NCBI GenBank assembly: GCA_017991275.1
Contig: JAGNMH010000033.1
Span: 1-16,380, forward strand
Reading direction: 5' to 3'
DNA: 16,380 nucleotides
DNA from: Acidobacteriota bacterium
GTDB taxonomy: Bacteria > Acidobacteriota > Blastocatellia > RBC074
The position numbers and the translations under genes are program-made. Below the pieces are notes generated by a model, which was given only the letters and a program-made list of their open reading frames with translations, did no database searches and had not been told where the DNA came from. Each line of letters starts with the position of its first letter. Within the stretch, counting starts at the first letter, position 1. Shown in pieces: positions 15,468 through 16,380 of this stretch.

Positions 15468-16380
15468 CTACCGGGCGATTTTCGTCCAAACGCCGCCAGC
15501 TTTGGCGCTTTTGGTGATGGCTTCGACGACGCAGTTGGATTCGTGTCCGTCGGCGAAGGTCGGAAACTCGATTTTGTCTTTGTCGGCTTCCATCGAACGG
15601 CCTTCGGAAATGAAGCTGTAAACATTACGCAGCAAGTTGCGGAAAGCGTCAGCCCACGCTTCACCGTGACCTCCGGGCAGCGCGGCGTAATGAGCGATTG
15701 ACGGATCAAGCAAACCTGGGTCTTTCAACATCCAGCCGTTCGGTTCGTTGCGTTTGCCAATCCACAGTTCGTTTGGTCGTTCCTGCTTCCAAGCGACAGC
15801 GGCTTTGTTGCCGTCAACTTCGATTTCCAAACCGTTTTTGTGACCGGCGCTGACCTGAGAAACCGAAAACGATCCTTTCATTCCGTTTTCAAACCGCAAC
15901 AAGACGCTGGCGAAGTCTTCGGTATCAACAGGATATTCGTCGAACTCTTCCTCACCCGCGCTCTTGGCAAAAGCTTCGCGCGTGCCTTTCGGTTTTTGCC
16001 GAGTCGGATAAACAGTTGTGTATTCGGCCAGCACTTCGGCAATACGCGAACCGGTGATGTAACCGGCCAGGTCGCACCAGTGCGAGCCGATGTCGGCCAC
16101 GCAACGCGATTCACCGCCTTCTTTTTCCAACCGCCAGTTGTAATCATTCGGATACAGCAGCCAGTCTTGAATGTAATAACCGTGAACCCAGTGAGTTTTG
16201 CCAATGTCGCCTCGGTTAATCATGACGCGAGCCTGCTGCATCAGCGGGTTGTAACGGTAATTGAACGTCACGGCATGAACGATGCCTTTGGCTTTGGCCG
16301 CGTCCAGCATGGTTTTGGCGTCAGCGGAATTCAGCGCCAGAGGTTTGTCGGCGATGACGTGTTTGCCGCGTTCGATGGCG
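15468..16380 (-). CDS. Gfo/Idh/MocA family NAD(P)-dependent oxidoreductase, N-terminus outside window
   Basis: The frame is open to the right edge, so about 303 residues of the C-terminal part are visible. Near the edge is GKHVIADKPLAL, the family's conserved (E/D)KP cofactor-site motif with the catalytic-region lysine, then NYRYNPLMQQAR. The motif CVADIGSHWCDLAGYITG carries the conserved aspartate and histidine of the active site. The remainder is the alpha/beta C-terminal domain with a central sheet. Members oxidise or reduce sugars, inositols and related alcohols in the cytoplasm; the substrate cannot be told from this fragment. The stop TAG is at 15468-15470. Confidence 0.93.
   Translation of the reverse strand, partial: AIERGKHVIADKPLALNSADAKTMLDAAKAKGIVHAVTFNYRYNPLMQQARVMINRGDIGKTHWVHGYYIQDWLLYPNDYNWRLEKEGGESRCVADIGSHWCDLAGYITGSRIAEVLAEYTTVYPTRQKPKGTREAFAKSAGEEEFDEYPVDTEDFASVLLRFENGMKGSFSVSQVSAGHKNGLEIEVDGNKAAVAWKQERPNELWIGKRNEPNGWMLKDPGLLDPSIAHYAALPGGHGEAWADAFRNLLRNVYSFISEGRSMEADKDKIEFPTFADGHESNCVVEAITKSAKAGGVWTKIAR

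Overview
The window looks like a chromosomal segment of an Acidobacteriota bacterium, most likely of the Blastocatellia type. This rests on several things read from the translated genes: a C-terminal domain resembling the TIGR03437 family first defined in Solibacter, an Oar-like TonB-dependent receptor with an N-terminal carboxypeptidase-regulatory-like domain, a secreted WD40-caspase protein, and moderate GC content. No rRNA, tRNA, CRISPR array, transposase or phage gene was seen.

Layout from left to right. (1) 1-3051, plus strand: the 3' part of a large secreted or surface protein. Its frame is open to the left edge, so the gene begins outside the window. It holds Ig-like modules, a dockerin-like repeat pair, a cohesin-like module and a TIGR03437-like C-terminus. 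Its coding sequence contains one 27-bp tandem repeat and three arrays of a 7-bp repeat. (2) 3131-6463, plus strand: an exported protein with about 14 WD40 repeats followed by a caspase (C14) domain with an intact His/Cys dyad. (3) 6464-7402: a gene-poor, AT-richer stretch of about 940 bp with a strong minus-strand intrinsic terminator, a 15-bp perfect inverted repeat and a possible minus-strand promoter. It is a candidate non-coding RNA locus. (4) 7403-9288, minus strand: hemL (tetrapyrrole synthesis) followed by a small exported helical protein of unknown function. (5) 9469-10173, plus strand: a coiled-coil protein with a C4 zinc ribbon (COG1579 type), divergent from hemL. (6) 10378-15412, minus strand: a probable three-gene unit of a Cys-rich membrane-anchored protein, a BNR/Asp-box propeller protein with CPCC and CPH motifs, and an Oar-like TonB-dependent receptor. 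The last two genes overlap by 8 bp. (7) 15468-16380, minus strand: the C-terminal part of a Gfo/Idh/MocA oxidoreductase cut by the right edge.

The best candidates for something undescribed are the Cys-rich/BNR/TonB unit (possibly metal-related), the possible ~610-nt structured minus-strand RNA at 6498-7108, and the heptamer arrays, whose period keeps all six reading frames free of stops. Several gene starts were moved from the longest ORF on ribosome-binding-site evidence: 7957, 9469, 14797 and 15412.
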